From positions 434,001 through 498,000 of the forward strand of contig CP114127.1 of NCBI GenBank assembly GCA_029959195.1: DNA of 64,000 nt. The letters run 5' to 3'. The DNA comes from Dictyophora rubrovolvata. Lineage: Eukaryota; Basidiomycota; Agaricomycetes; Phallales; Phallaceae. Below are positions 36,451 through 47,994 of the stretch, piece by piece. Position 1 is the first letter of the stretch. Every line of letters starts with the position of its first letter. Below the pieces are notes generated by a model. That model was given only the letters and a program-made list of their open reading frames with translations, was not told the DNA's origin and ran no database searches. A program made the position numbers and the translations under genes.

Positions 36451-37365
36451 TTATCGGCAACGCACGTCATGGACGAAATGATGAAAAACAGTAGAGAGCC
36501 ATCCCGGCCGTCTTAAATAATCACTGACTTTCAAGGAAACTCGCTGTCCACCATAGTGTGTGAGCTGACAGAGCGCGAAGTAGATATGTAACTTGAGCCT
36601 CTTCTGTCTTCCTTCATCTATATCATCCCGAGGTCTTTTCCAACTGTTCATTGACTGAGCGTTTGTCGTCGTCATCTCTGGTTAATTCGAAACGCTCTCG
36701 AGTTCAGCATTGTATTCATCGATCACCTTGCCCCCGTCCTTGGTCGACAACAAAATCTAGACCATGGTCAACCTCGAGCTCTATCATCATATCAGGTACC
36801 GGTCGGGTAGGATCGTTGAGTGTCAGGTCGGTGATGTCGGTGTAAGCACAGAGATCCGGATTGATCGCGATCTTGTGAAATGATTTCATGACCTTCGTAT
36901 GGGTGTCGCGGAGATGTAGTGACGGACATAATGGTTGCACGCTCTAGATCTGTAATAAAATAATCGTTGATAATGAACTTAAACAGGACAGGCAAAACGT
37001 ACGAATGCAGAGTACATGTGTTCTTCTACCGTTAAGGGTGCCGGTTTTTGTATTTCGGTACGAAAACGGTTGAGATCCCGAGCGTTCAACTCAACATTCG
37101 TTTTTGAAATATACTTGTCTAAGAACAGCCGTGCTGGCATGGGACCGACGATTTTGCCAGTAATTGCCTCTATCATTCGAACGAGTTTGATGTCTCCATT
37201 TCCCTTGTCTACTGAGTCAGGGTCCTGACTTGCGGAATGGGCGGAAATAGGAGTGCTTTCTATTAAATGGTCGTCTTTCTTGCTCTTCGCTGGCGTTGAC
37301 CGGGTAACAGATTGCCGAGAGTTCTCGATTTCAGGAGAGTTGTTTACTATGGGTGATGTAGTCAT
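36451..37365 (-). CDS. FunK1-like N-terminal-only protein
   Basis: Three exons close in phase: 37003-37365, 36727-36943 and 36451-36677, giving 268 aa. The sequence follows the N-terminal half of fungal FunK1 proteins: IVGPMPARLFLDKYI, TVEEHMYSAF, INPDLCAYTDI, DMMIELEVD and HIYFALCQLTHYGGQRVSLKVSDYLRRPGWL. It stops before any glycine loop or catalytic kinase motif. In the nuclease-like core shared by FunK1 proteins the ELK lysine is replaced (IELEVD), so catalysis by that fold would be lost. It could be a truncated kinase gene or a stand-alone derivative; the clean splicing argues that it was at least recently expressed. Start at 37365 is the first ATG of the frame; the frame opens further upstream only on a non-ATG codon. 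Confidence 0.6.
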
Positions 37366-37764
37366 TTCAAGATGAGTGCGAGGGAGAGTCACGGTCCCCA
37401 AAACAAACTTACGATTATTATATATAAAAAGGTTGGGACAGAGGACAGAACAAATTAAATAATAGAAAGTTCACCAAATCCACTTTTGGAATGGGATTTT
37501 GCATTCTTTTCAACAATATCTTTCGATGAACGGAATGAAATTATCTTGTATACTTGACATGGATCCATTATCGACGTCCCGGACCTGACATCCAAATTTA
37601 TCCGAATTATCTTCCAATTATTTAACATGTTAGACAATTATGCTATATACAAATTTCAAGGTCAGACTGTGTTACGGATTTAGGACTAGAAATTAGCCTC
37701 GGAGTGACATGGTAGAACCCTGCTCGGTGGAGCGAATCAGATGGTCATTTAAACCGGTAGAATA
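37366..37764. other. Intergenic, no gene seen
   Basis: Short AT-rich space between the FunK1-like N-terminal gene and the 3' end of ERG5. Confidence 0.5.
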
Positions 37765-39647
37765 TTATGTGCGTGGGGTGAATTTCAACCAACAACCATC
37801 CTTAGGGAAGAGACTGCGGGGTTTTAATCAGTATGATCAAGTGCGAATTCAAATAAAAGATATACATACGTAGAAATAATCCTGCCGAGAAGAGGATATT
37901 TAAAATGTCTTAGGATGACAATTAAAGATAAACTACTCACTGGACCTGGTCACTCTCCAGTGTTACCTCATGTTCCCAATTCATTAAGACAGCAGCCGTA
38001 CCAAGAACGCATGCCATATGCATAAGCGTGTAGTCAATCCCAAGACATTTGTGAGGACCGCCGCCAAAAACAAGGAAGTTCTTGGGATTCGTCGTCGCTG
38101 AGCCGTTTGGGTCGAGCCATCGTTCAGGGAGATATTTCTTTGGCTCGGGATACACTTCCGGATCGTGCATGGAAGGGTACAGGGAAGGTATGATCAAACT
38201 ATTGGCAGGTACAGTGTAATCAGGCGAGATGGGAAACGGTTTGGTCGCTTTATAAGGCACCTGGCGAACGTTTTAGCTTCATAATGACAAGAACAAAGGC
38301 ACATGGAATTACCATGCAAACCGGTGGTTTGAGTCGGAGACTTTCCCGGACAGCGGCTTTCAAGTATGGCATCTCTTCAATCATCTCCAGCGTCATTGGC
38401 CGAGCATAATCTCCTCCTCGGACGCGGTGCTGCTCTTCTCGAATCTTCTGGGCAACCTCGGGGTGACCAGCGAAATGTTGAAAAGTATAAACGATGCCAC
38501 TGGACATGGCATCCTGGGAAGCAAAGAGGAATGATAAAACAACAAGAGCCATCTGTCTATCAGTGAACTGCTTTTGATTTCCTTTCAGTTCTGGCTTATC
38601 GAGTTCCATTACCCAGCGGTCAAGTAGGCACGTAGGTTCGTTGCCTTTTGCCATACTTATTTTGCTGAGCCGAGCAGCGTTAGCAAGCCATTTGACCGCA
38701 ACTTTACGAGCTTGAATAGCCCTATAAACTTTAGTACCGGGTAAGGCTAGCGGGAAGTTCACCAGCTCCAGCGCATTAGTGATAAGCCAATACTTGTCCT
38801 GGATCTCTTGTACAGCGTTGTCAGGAATATGAGGGCCGCAAAATACTTTAAGCGAAGTTCTCATGTTGAGATCGCGAACAGGTACCATGAAATTCAGAGC
38901 TTTGCCGGTCTTCTTGCATCTTTTGAGCCAGTCGGCAAAGAATTCTCTCGCCATGGCATCTTGAAGGGATAGATACAAGCTTAAAAAGGTTAAACGAAGA
39001 GCTGATGATGAGAAGAATAAAACGGATACCTCAGTGCCTTCCTGGTAAACAGCGTATTCAGAACTCGACGATAATCAACGTGTTGTTTACCGGTTAAAAA
39101 AACCCTTATAACCGTACGGCTTAGAATACAAGCAAAACATTCGAGAACAACAAAGCACTAGTACCAATTATCGCTGCATAGGATCTGTTTTCCAGATGCG
39201 ACCAGGGCGGGTTCTGCATATGTCGGTGAATTGAGAATCCTGCGGGTATATTCATTGGAGGAGGCCAGGACAATAAAGCTAGAATGGTTGCTAAAATCAG
39301 AGGTATAACGAACACCGCGGAAGTAACTCCTACATGTTGAAGACGCTAAGGGCGGATAACGCTCCCGAATCCCATTGCTTTTCATAGTTTTCGAGCGTCG
39401 GGTACAAGCTCTCAGCGAATTTACCTATAATGGGTATAGTCCATTTGGACCCGGGTAAATGGCCTTTCTTGGAACGGTAGGCTGCTTGCTCCAGAATAAG
39501 GAACGTGGCAATGACGGCGAGAGTTGTGTACATCCAGGTAGATGACGTTTTCAAACTCGAGAGTGCGTCAACCGAAGGGAGGTACGACTGATAAGGAGAA
39601 TATTGGGTAGACTGTGGCATGCTAGAATGCTGCGAATGTCCATTCAT
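37765..39647 (-). CDS. ERG5: Sterol C-22 desaturase, cytochrome P450 CYP61
   Basis: Seven exons close in phase: 39334-39647, 39165-39278, 39030-39119, 38313-38979, 37941-38260, 37870-37881 and 37765-37813, giving 521 aa. An N-terminal membrane anchor (TTLAVIATFLILEQAAY) is followed by PGSKWTIPIIGKFAESLYPT, VFLTGKQHVDYRRVLNTLFTRKAL, the I-helix FASQDAMSSG near residue 335, ESLRLKPPVCMVPYKA (K helix) and the haem-binding FGGGPHKCLG near residue 467. These are characteristic of CYP61, which introduces the C22-C23 double bond late in ergosterol synthesis in the ER. Exon 6 is only 12 nt; without it the conserved STLFPKDGCWLKF tail is out of frame. The junction before VFLTGK (CSDNC-RTVIR) is slightly unusual for the family. 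Confidence 0.92.
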
Positions 39648-40519
39648 GCTGGTGCGTTACGTTGCTCAACAGCGGCGCAGTGAGAGAATCGGCAACACAA
39701 ACGTTGTTGGGAGACAACGATGCGAAGGGGGTGGGGATAATATTATATATACTATCGTACGGTTCTGCTCTAGCCTCTTTAGCCGGAGATTCCTGGCCTG
39801 AACGCCGCAGCCGATCCCTGTAAAGCGGAGGATTCCGAGGAAAGGGATAGGATACTAGTAGGACTAAGAGAATCAAAAATTGTATTTAAGAATCAAATAT
39901 TTCGGAGAATTCAAGACATGTCCATTAATTCGACGGGAGAAAAAACTGTATAATGTTATTATGACGTCGATACTTTAATACTTGACTTTCACTATGACAC
40001 GGGCCCGGCAGACCCGACGAGTCGGCGAGTCCCTCGGCCTGTGCTAAATGCTTCACTCAAATCTCTTTTATCTTAAGACGTGTCAAGGAAATGTTAATTT
40101 GAGCTAATCGCTAGAATTTCAGGCAAATATGTTCATAATACATGATATCTTTTCGTTCAATAACAGCAAAATAACGGTATATACTTTGTTTCAATGAGAA
40201 TACTAGTAAGTCAGTGTGACAGTACCTTATTTCAATGGTCGATGGTAAATGCGCGTGATTTGACGATGGTATATTGAGATAATTTCTCATATCCATATCG
40301 AGGGATCTGCCCAGGAATACAGATCGAGATCATTTGGCAATGTGTCCAGTTTGCGAACAACAGGAGTGTCTTCTTGATTTCAGATAACAGTGGGCTGAGA
40401 GAACATTGACACTGCCGCACGCGTCACTCTGACTTAATAATGTAGCCACCTGTAGACCGAGAAATTGTGCGTCATGGGCTACATTGCGAACAAATGGATG
40501 ATAGTCTGATTGTGCTAAT
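39648..40519. other. ERG5 promoter and intergenic space
   Basis: 0.9 kb with no credible gene. Holds the ERG5 upstream region; no sterol-regulatory element could be identified with confidence. Confidence 0.45.
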
Positions 40520-40924
40520 CTACGATGACGCAAGATACCATTTAGGTTCCGTGGTTGTTCTCAATATCTCCTTCAGCCTAGCATACTTTTCTGGGGGAGG
40601 AACAGGAAGATTATCCATAGGATCATTTGTTGCCAAAACGATGCAATATTTCGGTTCTCCCGCGCACGAAAGAACCGATCCGAGCTTTGAGGAGAAGGCA
40701 ATTCCCGCTCTGGCAAGGACATCGACAAGGGCGGCTGATATAGTTGACCCGACAATGTTAACGTCTTCCTCAGCTATACCGTTCTCTTTTAATGCTTCAG
40801 GAGTAAGATTGTCACACAAGTGCGTGCGCACTGCGTATTCCAAGAGCCAAATGTCCTTGATTATATAACCGAAGTACAAGTACTGCCCAGGCTTTGCTTT
40901 AACGACAGTTGTAGAAGGCGGCAT
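40520..40924 (-). CDS. Unknown small protein, member of a local gene family
   Basis: Single exon, 134 aa, starting MPPSTTVVKAKPGQYLYFGY and containing DIWLLEYAVRTHLCDNLTPE and KLGSVLSCAGEPKYCIVLA. No known domain is recognised and there is no signal peptide or membrane span. A decayed relative lies at about 48000-48250 (minus strand), sharing the pattern D.W.L.YAV...LC.NL.PE and roughly 100 bp of upstream sequence, which shows that the frame belongs to a real gene family. A frame extension of 16 codons upstream (MQPSTCLICLITEQVI) is rejected because the upstream similarity there looks like non-coding 5' flank. The gene lies next to the 134-bp palindromic insertion. Confidence 0.6.
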   Translation of the reverse strand: MPPSTTVVKAKPGQYLYFGYIIKDIWLLEYAVRTHLCDNLTPEALKENGIAEEDVNIVGSTISAALVDVLARAGIAFSSKLGSVLSCAGEPKYCIVLATNDPMDNLPVPPPEKYARLKEILRTTTEPKWYLASS

Positions 40925-41221
40925 GATAACCTGTTCTGTGATTAGACAAATTAAACACGTAGATGGTTGCATCTTACTGAAGCGATGTGGGCGTGGTGGA
41001 TGTTGGCATGGTGAACCGTGGGCACACTCGGTTTTTATGTATTGGTTACATGTTACAACTTGCTGTCACATTGCGCGGAATCAATTATGTCCATGTTCCT
41101 TTGTGGGGCGTTTACATGAGAATTATTTGGATTCAAAATTCCGTCAAGGGTGTAATTAAGTTGCCTTACGCAAGGGAGGAGTAAATAAAGCTAAATTAAT
41201 AATCAGGTTAGCAAACTCCTA

Positions 41222-41355
41222 GCCTCGGAACCAGCCTTCGTATTATGCCGCCCGTTGCCCTTTTAGCTTTTAGGACAACATGCGGAGGAACTTCGCCCAT
41301 ATGCTGTCCTAAAAGGGCAACGGGCGGATGACGTATAATAGCAAGGTTCCGAGGC
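41222..41355. mobile_element. 134-bp palindromic MITE-like insertion
   Basis: The two ends are inverted copies of each other for about 45 bp (GCCTCGGAACC...CCGCCCGTTGCCCTTTTAG and its complement), leaving a short loop around 41275. It is flanked by perfect 13-bp direct repeats, TAGCAAACTCCTA at 41209-41221 and 41356-41368. It has no coding capacity. This is the architecture of a fold-back MITE with a target-site duplication, although 13 bp is unusually long for a DNA transposon, so part of the direct repeat may belong to the element. Confidence 0.75.
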
Positions 41356-41551
41356 TAGCAAACTCCTATTGTTCTAGTGGAATTGTGCCGAATGTCCACA
41401 AGACCGACGTGCAGGGCCGGAATCGACTGTTCCCGTATCCCGAGGTTGAAACGTTATCACAATGCGTAGTGATCTGTGTACTTTTTAATATAGCATGTAG
41501 TTTTCGTTAAAAAATAGATGTTTTCTTTCCATTTCTGTTGAATTGCCAGAC

Positions 41552-42586
41552 ATGCCCTCGCAACGTTTACGACTTGCCACGACCACCGTCTTCAGCAAGC
41601 TCCAACAATTCCTTGCTCGCTCCTTTGCTCTTTCGCCTTTACTCAACCGTCGGAACATAGAGCACGATTGGTACGCCTTCTGGAATCATGTCCTTTTAGA
41701 CTTGGTAAAGGATACACGTAACCTGATTGTTTGTCCCCAATACGTTGTGTGGGTGGCCCCTGAGAATTTGCTGGCACTCAACGATGGAGTACAAGATATT
41801 GGGTCAGAATCGGGTCCAGAGACGAGCGACGAGACGCCACAGACTCACGGTCCTGCTTCCAACAGGCCACAAACAAGATCAATGACCTTGAAGCAATTAG
41901 AATTGGACGCAAAGCTGAAGAATTTGCGAGCGGAAATCAAGGAAACCGTCGAGAAACCTGTCGCAAAATCCGTCGCAAAATATGTTGTGGAAACCGTAGC
42001 CGTCGAAGACAGTGACCCCGTACCAGAGGTGGTTTCTTCCCCAGCAAACGTATCTATCCCTTCCAATCCCTCAATGTCGTCAACTGCTGGATCTGTAGGC
42101 ACCATTAGTTTACCTAAGGATTCTTCCACCCGAATCGCCGATTTCGCTATCCTCAAAGTGCTTGAGGGCGAGAATCCGCCTCCCGACCCTGTGAAGGCTG
42201 AAGACGTTGAGGCCAAGAGCGTTGAAGTCAAGGCCATTGTTGAAATCAAGCGCTTCGCAAGCCGCAATCTGAAGGATGAAGCATTAAAAGCTAGGGCGGA
42301 AATCATAATCAACAATGCTACCGGTGACGTAGCAATTCAAGCTGCTCTACTGTTCGAAAAGTACGAAGAACTTAACTCGGTAATCGCTATTGTAGCCTCC
42401 GGCCATTATTGGAGTCATACCGTCCTTCGACCGAATAACATCAACCCTAGCCTCTTGGAAAAAATCTCAATCAATCTCGAATATAACGATAAGTATGTAG
42501 CTACTGCTTGGCCTCCTGCAGTTGCCTTGGACGACGTCTCCTCGTGGCGGAAACTTCGAGAACTGTTCAAAAACATTCGTGCGTAA
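41552..42586 (+). CDS. Unknown protein with PD-(D/E)XK-like motifs
   Basis: Intronless 344-aa frame starting at the first ATG (41552). The N-terminal about 65 residues are conserved-looking and aromatic (HDWYAFWNHVLLDLVKDTRNLIVCPQYVVW). A low-complexity charged linker follows (KPVAKSVAKYVVETVA). The C-terminal half has RIADFAILKV, then AIVEIKRFASR, then AIQAALLFEKYEELNSVIAIVASGHYWSHTVL. The order D, ExK, Q...Y is that of a PD-(D/E)XK nuclease fold, a superfamily abundant as orphan proteins in agaricomycetes. That is inference from short motifs. No neighbour suggests a pathway. Lack of introns is unusual here and may mean a retroposed or recently acquired gene. Confidence 0.6.
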   Translation: MPSQRLRLATTTVFSKLQQFLARSFALSPLLNRRNIEHDWYAFWNHVLLDLVKDTRNLIVCPQYVVWVAPENLLALNDGVQDIGSESGPETSDETPQTHGPASNRPQTRSMTLKQLELDAKLKNLRAEIKETVEKPVAKSVAKYVVETVAVEDSDPVPEVVSSPANVSIPSNPSMSSTAGSVGTISLPKDSSTRIADFAILKVLEGENPPPDPVKAEDVEAKSVEVKAIVEIKRFASRNLKDEALKARAEIIINNATGDVAIQAALLFEKYEELNSVIAIVASGHYWSHTVLRPNNINPSLLEKISINLEYNDKYVATAWPPAVALDDVSSWRKLRELFKNIRA

Positions 42587-43066
42587 GACCATTCCGCATT
42601 TTGTCAAGAATGTAAATCATGAATACCTGTTACATGTCTGTTGTCCATCGAAACTTTTTCTTTTGTTACTACGTTTATGTATAGATGAGATATTACTAAT
42701 GAAATGTTTGTTACCAGATTGCAAATTTGCAACTCGTGATCACCAAAGTGAGTGTTAGTAAAGAAGGCAAAAACCATCCAACCGATAGCACATCCCTTCG
42801 AGCCATGACATGGCTTTCAGATATTCTAGCAAATTATCTGAACCGAAATAAGAATTTTCTTGTGATAGAAAGTTTTTCGGGACAGATACAAGATGGATAA
42901 CATGTAAGCACGTGTCTAAATTTAGACCAAAACGTGACCTCGTCGGCGTCACTTCGTTACTCTTAAAACTTTCATATTCGCGCTCGCCACCAACGACGTC
43001 AAGCTTACGATTCGATTCTCTCAGAAACAAATTGAGCGAAGCTGCAAAGTACCAATTCATTACATT
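42587..43066. other. Intergenic, no gene seen
   Basis: Space between the unknown gene and eIF2D; no recognisable feature. Confidence 0.45.
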
Positions 43067-45292
43067 ATGGCATTCAAAAAGCCATGTCAGAAAGTCAAAA
43101 CTTCTGGTATATGATGAATTCATCTTTATACTCTTCGTTGCAACTTGTTCAACCAGTTTACCGATAATATACAGCACCGATTAAAACATCTGAACGCAAA
43201 AAAATGAAACAACAAGTTATCGAATCTTTCTCCTTAACGCCTGAGGATGGTGATCTCTTGGTTCCCGACCCGATACTCTCCTTCAAATTTGATACACACG
43301 TCAGGGAGCCCGGAGTACGTGGCTTGGCCTAATGCTGATAAGACTCATACGCTAATTTGGAAAAGGTTGCCTATACGTCTGTGGAAGGAGAACCCTTGTG
43401 GTTTAGTTTAGGTAAAGGAGCGTCCGACTTAATACCAACAGGTAGCTATAATTGTTTTCCCATGAAGGGCATAATGTCATCTAACGTTTCTGCTAGTATA
43501 TACATTATGGAAAAAGCCAAATCTACTGCCTATCTTGAGTACACCGCGTTCGGTGATCTCCGTCTTAGTAAATGGTGCTGATCTAATGATACCAGGCGGT
43601 AAGTGATCTTTAACGTTTCACGCACAATGCTCACCCGTGATCCATTGAAAAGTACTGAAAAAATCTAGTGATATCAAAAAAAACGACCTTGTTTCTGTGA
43701 CGGCGCATATTTATGATTCTGATCTAGTCGGTCCTCCATTAGCAGTGGGCCGGATGGCATTGGATTCTAATGATATTACTAAAGATAAGGAAGGAAAAGC
43801 TGTCAACATTCTTCATGTTTTCGAGGATAATCTATGGCTTATGGGGAGCAAATCAACACCGCCCGAACCTGCTGCTCCTATTACTATTCCTACTTCCAAT
43901 ATCACCGTATCGTCCGAAGAACCCGCATCTGTCCCAGCGTTGGAAACGGGTATCGGTGATTCACAAGATGCCGCATTAGCAGTTTCTGAAACTTCTGAAA
44001 ATGTTGTCAAAGCTGCTGTGAATGGCACGACTCCGACTACGGCAGAAGCGCAAGAGGTTTCTCTACAAACCTTATCACCCGAAGGTATATTCCTATCTCT
44101 ATGTATGTGGAGCGATATCTCTAATTCATGATGGAAGAGGTAACCTCACTACTACGGACAAGCACGATTCAAGCGATTCATACGCAATTGTCTACATTAC
44201 CCCCAGCGACATTCCCTATTCCTTCATCCCTACTTTATTCCTCTTATATTTTGCCTTATCGACCGGTGACAGTACTGAAATTTGGAACTCCCGTTGACAT
44301 CAAGCACTCTTCTCATAAAAACCTGACATCGTTTTTAAAGTCACTTGAGAAGGACGGTTTGCTCAAGCTAAAAGATTTCAAAGGGGATCTAAATATTCTC
44401 ACCGTACAAAACTCACATCCTGAAGTTCTGCAGTGCAATAAGTATCGCACGATAGGTGACAAAGAGAAGGCTGAAGGAAAACGAGCCGCTGAAGAGAAGT
44501 TGAAACAGGAAAAGGTTAAAGAGATGCTTGTGCGCGAGCTGTGGGTACCCTCATGTTCCACAGTTCGGTTTTTTCAGGGTAACGGCAAAAAGTGAGTTAG
44601 TTTTCTCATGATCAGCTGAAACTCATTATGAACAATTCGCATCCAGTACAAAGGAATTTTATGCGGTAGAAGAGCTTCGCACTATCGTTAATGAATATAT
44701 CACCCAGCATTCTTTGGTCAATCAAAATGATCAGCGATACATCAATCTGGACGAAACTTTGCGTGAAGTAATTCCCGTTTCTGCAGAAGGACCTACCCAG
44801 TTTCTCAAGAGAGCTGACATTGTAAAACATCTTTGCGAAGGCATGGATTCATGGCACGAGATCACTGTCGATGGCAAAGAGCCAGTTCGCCGGTAAGGTT
44901 TATGCAATTTACAAAACAATGGTAGTCGTTCATTTTCTTTTTTTTGTGAACAGGAAAGGACCAGTAAAACCAATTGAAGTAATATGCAAGATCGGCCACC
45001 GGACGCAAACTTCTATCAAATTCTTTGAGGCCTTTTTTGTATCGCCCGAATTCTTATCCAGCGAATTACGAAGAATTTGCTCTGCGTCGGCAGATAGTTC
45101 GTCGTTCACCTCTATTGGAACTTTGTACTCGAGCTAAATTTACCATATTTTTCAGTAACCACTGGCGGTAAAGAAGGCCCGATAGTCAAAGTTCAAGGAA
45201 AGCAGATTAAATCGATCGTCAACCTTTTGATTTCACAGGGTGTTTCAAAGGGGTGTATCGAAGCTTCTGAAACGCAGCAAAAGAAGAAATAG
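43067..45292 (+). CDS. TMA64: eIF2D / ligatin homologue (translation initiation and recycling)
   Basis: Nine exons close in phase: 43067-43085, 43175-43314, 43366-43441, 43497-43598, 43653-44084, 44138-44591, 44647-44892, 44954-45096 and 45156-45292, giving 582 aa. The start MAFKKP is the family N-terminus (MFKKP), split from SPIKTSERKKMKQQV by the first intron. The PUA-containing front has PEDGDLLVPD, VYTLWKKPNLLPILSTP and VLVNGADLMIPG. A middle SWIB/MDM2-like part has HKNLTSFLKSLEKDGLLKLKD. A C-terminal SUI1-like domain has KGPVKPIEVICKIGHRTQTSIKFFEAFFV and KVQGKQIKSIVNLLISQGVSKG. eIF2D/Tma64 recycles 40S subunits and can deliver tRNA to the P site. The donor of intron 8 (gttcgt) is weak but is the only one that keeps frame. 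Confidence 0.9.
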
Positions 45293-45775
45293 CGTAGTAG
45301 GGGTTTTCACGTTACTCGGGTGTGTTTGCGTTGGCGTACTAAGGTAGAACAGAGTGACAGCCTTGTATTCTACCGATGGGGCAGAACATGTTACAGTACG
45401 TTAATAGCAATGAAATTAAACCTAACATACATGACATGATAGACTTCAATACGAAACGGAAGCCGGTAGAGAAAAATACGAGTACGATGGGCGAATTGAA
45501 TCCGAGCTAAAATTTCACACTTGATGTTTCAAATCAGCTGACAACACGCAGAACGACGTGAACTAGCAACGCTGTAGCTTGTGAAGTCAATAAACCACTG
45601 CTGGAACAAATTCATCATTCTGAATGAGACGAATAGCGACAGGCGAGATATTGTTATGCGGAAATTCAATGCACTTGTGTTTTACTTTCTCAAAAAAATT
45701 CTCCTTTATAAGTCGTGGTTCTGGATCCCGCCGAGACAAATGGAAGATGGGATTGTGGGAGACTGCCGTTTGCTC
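45293..45775. other. Intergenic, no gene seen
   Basis: 3' flank of eIF2D up to the edge of the inverted fold-back repeat. Confidence 0.45.
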
Positions 45776-47994
45776 AGGTTGCCACTTCAAGTCGACAGCT
45801 GTTCCACTTCCGAGAAAGCATTCGGCTACGGGCAGCGAGGGATAAAATTACATTTACAAAAAACAGCAGACGCCCGGACCATTTTAGAAGTTCGATGCAG
45901 ATCCAGTACTGGGCTCGCATAACTAACCCAGCAGCAGGAACAAATGCGTTCGCGTCAGGCAATGCCGCAATGTGTGTGCAGGTGAGCTCTCACTTGGGGC
46001 AAGATCGGACACCACTATCTAATACTGGACCCAGCCGATGTCTATTCTCACGAGAACACAAGAATGCGGAAGGAGCGTAGGTTCGGCGTTATCAATGGTC
46101 CTTCGGTCCATACTTGAGGAAAACCATTGCGAGTGGTCCATGCACAGGTGGGTTGTGGGCATTGAGGACCATACATTGGGACGAATTCGTGGGCATCGTA
46201 TGGACACAGCTAGATCCTGTCGCTCTATAAAAGCTGGGCTGAGCTGACCCCATGAAACCATCAACCCAACTTCTTCCCCTTCTTCGACTTCGACTCGAAT
46301 GCCACATGTTTCCCATCACATCCACGCCCGACTAACGTACGCTGACAGCACAATCATTCAGCTTGCGCAAGTCCATTGAACCGCTCGCCGAGTTACGCCA
46401 ACCGTCGCTGTCCTGATCTACTCAGACGAGCATCGGAAAAAAGCTCATGCTGAAAATCAGGAATCAGAGTGAGAATCTGGTGTACGATGATCACAATCCT
46501 TATGCGCTTTCCACTCGAGCAATTGGTGTTTTTGGACTGTATTGCTCGGCAGATGTTTTTGTTGATGGTTGATTCAGCACCATTGACAAAACCAGGGCCG
46601 CATCTCTTGCAGCCACTAGATTGGCTGCGGGACATTGCTGAGCTGCTACGTTCCGCAAACATTATTAACACCGCGTGGTTGGTTTCAAAGACTGTACAGT
46701 CCTCCGGAGTTAGTCTTAATAGACTTGTGTTGGCTGTCTGCATGACATTCGTCGTCACACGTATATTAAGTATAACTGTACAGTTCTTTAAACTAACAAC
46801 AGGGCGTCAAAATCTTTGCTGAATGTCGAAGCCCCACAATGTCCCGCAGTCAGTCTAGTGCCGCAACAGGCGAGACCTTGAGTTTGTCAATGGTGATAAA
46901 TCAACCATCAACAAAAACAGTAGCGGAGGAAATTCCCGAAAGGTTCAGTGGCAAAAAATGAACCGCTGGGAGGGAGGAGCACCTAAGTTTTTTGATGATC
47001 GTATGGTAAGCCAGTTTCTTTGGAAGAAGAACCATCCTTGACGTTTCTTCTCACCTCAGCCAAACAACGTTCAGGGGAAAGAATTTGAATGGTCCGAAGG
47101 TTCATACTTTCGGAAAGCCATGGCTAGTGGTCCATGCTGGCCGGGCGGGGGGACATTGAGGACCATACTCTAGGATGAAATACGTGCGCATCGCGCGGAC
47201 GCAACTAGAGCCTCTCGGTCTATATAAACTGCGCTGAGCTCTCACCATGAAACCAGCAGCAGAACTCCCCTTCTTCGACTTCGACATTTGACTTGGCCAA
47301 ATGTCTGGACTGTTCTTTCCCATCTAGTTACGCCGCTTCGACCCAACCTCGGGTGTGTACGTTCACGTTCTGTTTTTAATTGGCATTAGAAACGTGTTTT
47401 TCATGAAATGTCACGATGATCGCAGTCGTTACACATTTCATTTTCCTAGGAGCATTTTCTCGAATCCATTTTTTCTGAATGTCCTGCGCTGCCGTTTTGG
47501 TCGATGACCGATTAATCACCATCACAAGAAGCGGACGTCAGCGTTTGCCACAAACTGGCGGTTCGTAAGTTCGATGATCCATGGTTGTAACGGCGTGTTG
47601 TTGCGTTGAAAACACTGCGACTGCGAAGTCATCGGAAGCTATACTTATTATGTTGTTTTTGGTTAAAGGGTAAGACGTTCTTTGCACGAAGTTGTTAAGA
47701 ACATCTTACCTCTGAACTAAAAGCATATACATCGAGTATCGCTTCCAATGAATGCCCATCTGGAGTCATAGTGTTCGAAACTAACACCAGGTCGCTACAA
47801 CGATGTTTCCTCAAGCTCCACGAACAGCCAGTCTGCTGCAATAGCTGACATCGGCCATTGACCAAAACGACAGCGCAGGAGATTCGAGCAAAACTGATTC
47901 GAGAAAATGCCCCTAGAAAGGCAAAACATGCAAAAGCTACGATCAATGTTGCTGGTGCTCATCGGGGCATTATGTTGCGACTTAGCCCTGCACG
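45776..47994 (-). repeat. 2.2-kb fold-back repeat, copy B (inverted)
   Basis: Reverse-complement copy of 2659-4879 with the same two internal palindromes and direct modules. Sequence differences are few, for example one residue in a 121-codon frame and small indels near 47070-47105. Similarity ends abruptly after caggttgccacttcaagtcgac at the left edge. At the right edge it runs into a decayed relative of the gene at 40520-40924. No element-encoded protein is seen. Confidence 0.8.
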
